The notes under the pieces: model-generated
Told to the model about the DNA's origin: nothing
The model's input: only the letters and a program-made list of their open reading frames with translations
Database searches by the model: none
Made by a program: the position numbers and the translations under genes
Assembly (NCBI GenBank): GCA_030323885.1
Contig: CM059197.1
Location: forward strand, 32,939,884-33,003,883
Reading direction: 5' to 3'
Source: Branchipolynoe longqiensis
Taxonomy: Eukaryota; Annelida; Polychaeta; Phyllodocida; Polynoidae
Length of the DNA stretch: 64,000 bases
Shown here: one piece after another, positions 63,906-64,000 of the stretch
Layout: every line of letters begins with the position of its first letter
Numbering within the stretch: the stretch's first letter is position 1

Positions 63906-64000
63906 CACAGAACATCGCTAACTGACATTGGCAAATGCTTTGAAAAAAAGGGGGAGGGGGTGAAGCAGGCTATTCCATCAGTGCATGAGACTGTTGCCAC

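Overview
This window looks like intergenic, repeat-saturated DNA from an animal genome, most likely a lophotrochozoan and probably a mollusc. The main pointers are tRNA-headed SINEs, one of which (23571-23890) closely resembles a SINE I know from gastropod and bivalve genomes, together with many short terminal-inverted-repeat (TIR) elements, CpG depletion in old repeats, and no bacterial gene organisation. I find no confident protein-coding gene, rRNA, functional tRNA or CRISPR array. The best coding candidate is a possible exon on the minus strand at 59336-59794. The best regulatory candidate is a CpG-rich promoter-like stretch at 39470-39900.

Four kinds of sequence make up nearly everything. 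(1) SINEs. Family A is tRNA-headed, about 310-350 bp, with a tail near GATGTTGCTAGGACGTAA followed by CAA-rich sequence. It has many full, truncated and tail-only copies, several with clear target-site duplications (TSDs). Family B shares A's head and part of its body but has a different end. C, D and E are separate tRNA-headed families. (2) Short TIR or foldback elements: pogo-like MITEs starting ACAGTAAAACC; a TTAA-flanked MITE starting AGCTGCATAGTCCGATG; elements whose ends read roughly AGCCCTGTCACAC or AGCCCTGGTCACATA; elements starting TGTCGCAGTTT inserted at CCGG; and several others. Many are nested inside one another. (3) Tandem arrays: a 20-bp minisatellite of about 2.75 kb (13107-15864), a 46-bp array (9845-10795), a 101-bp array (16350-16937), a 93-bp SINE-derived array (46205-46995), a 31-bp array (56506-57150) and 10-12-bp arrays. 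(4) Simple repeats: TA, CA/CACACT, ATGT, CCA/CAC, GTGTCT and poly-G/C.

Layout: 0-5 kb TIR elements, two 10-12-bp minisatellites and a SINE; 5-11 kb pogo-like and TTAA MITEs, a CpG-rich patch and the 46-bp array; 11-17 kb an interspersed retroelement-like repeat and the large minisatellite block; 17-24 kb CCGG and pogo-like elements, ATGT microsatellites and SINEs; 24-35 kb foldbacks, G-rich arrays, MITEs with insertions and SINEs; 35-45 kb AT- and CA-rich arrays, the promoter-like patch, foldbacks and SINEs; 45-55 kb the SINE-derived satellite, nested MITEs and a filled/empty insertion pair; 55-64 kb a 1.9-kb foldback with internal arrays, simple repeats, the possible exon, a composite foldback and a 52-bp array.

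The most interesting material is not a gene system but the architecture of the non-autonomous elements: composite foldbacks with an extra internal copy of their end plus a roughly 10-bp minisatellite core, elements sharing an interior but carrying different TIRs, tail-only SINE insertions with good TSDs, and a SINE segment amplified into a satellite.
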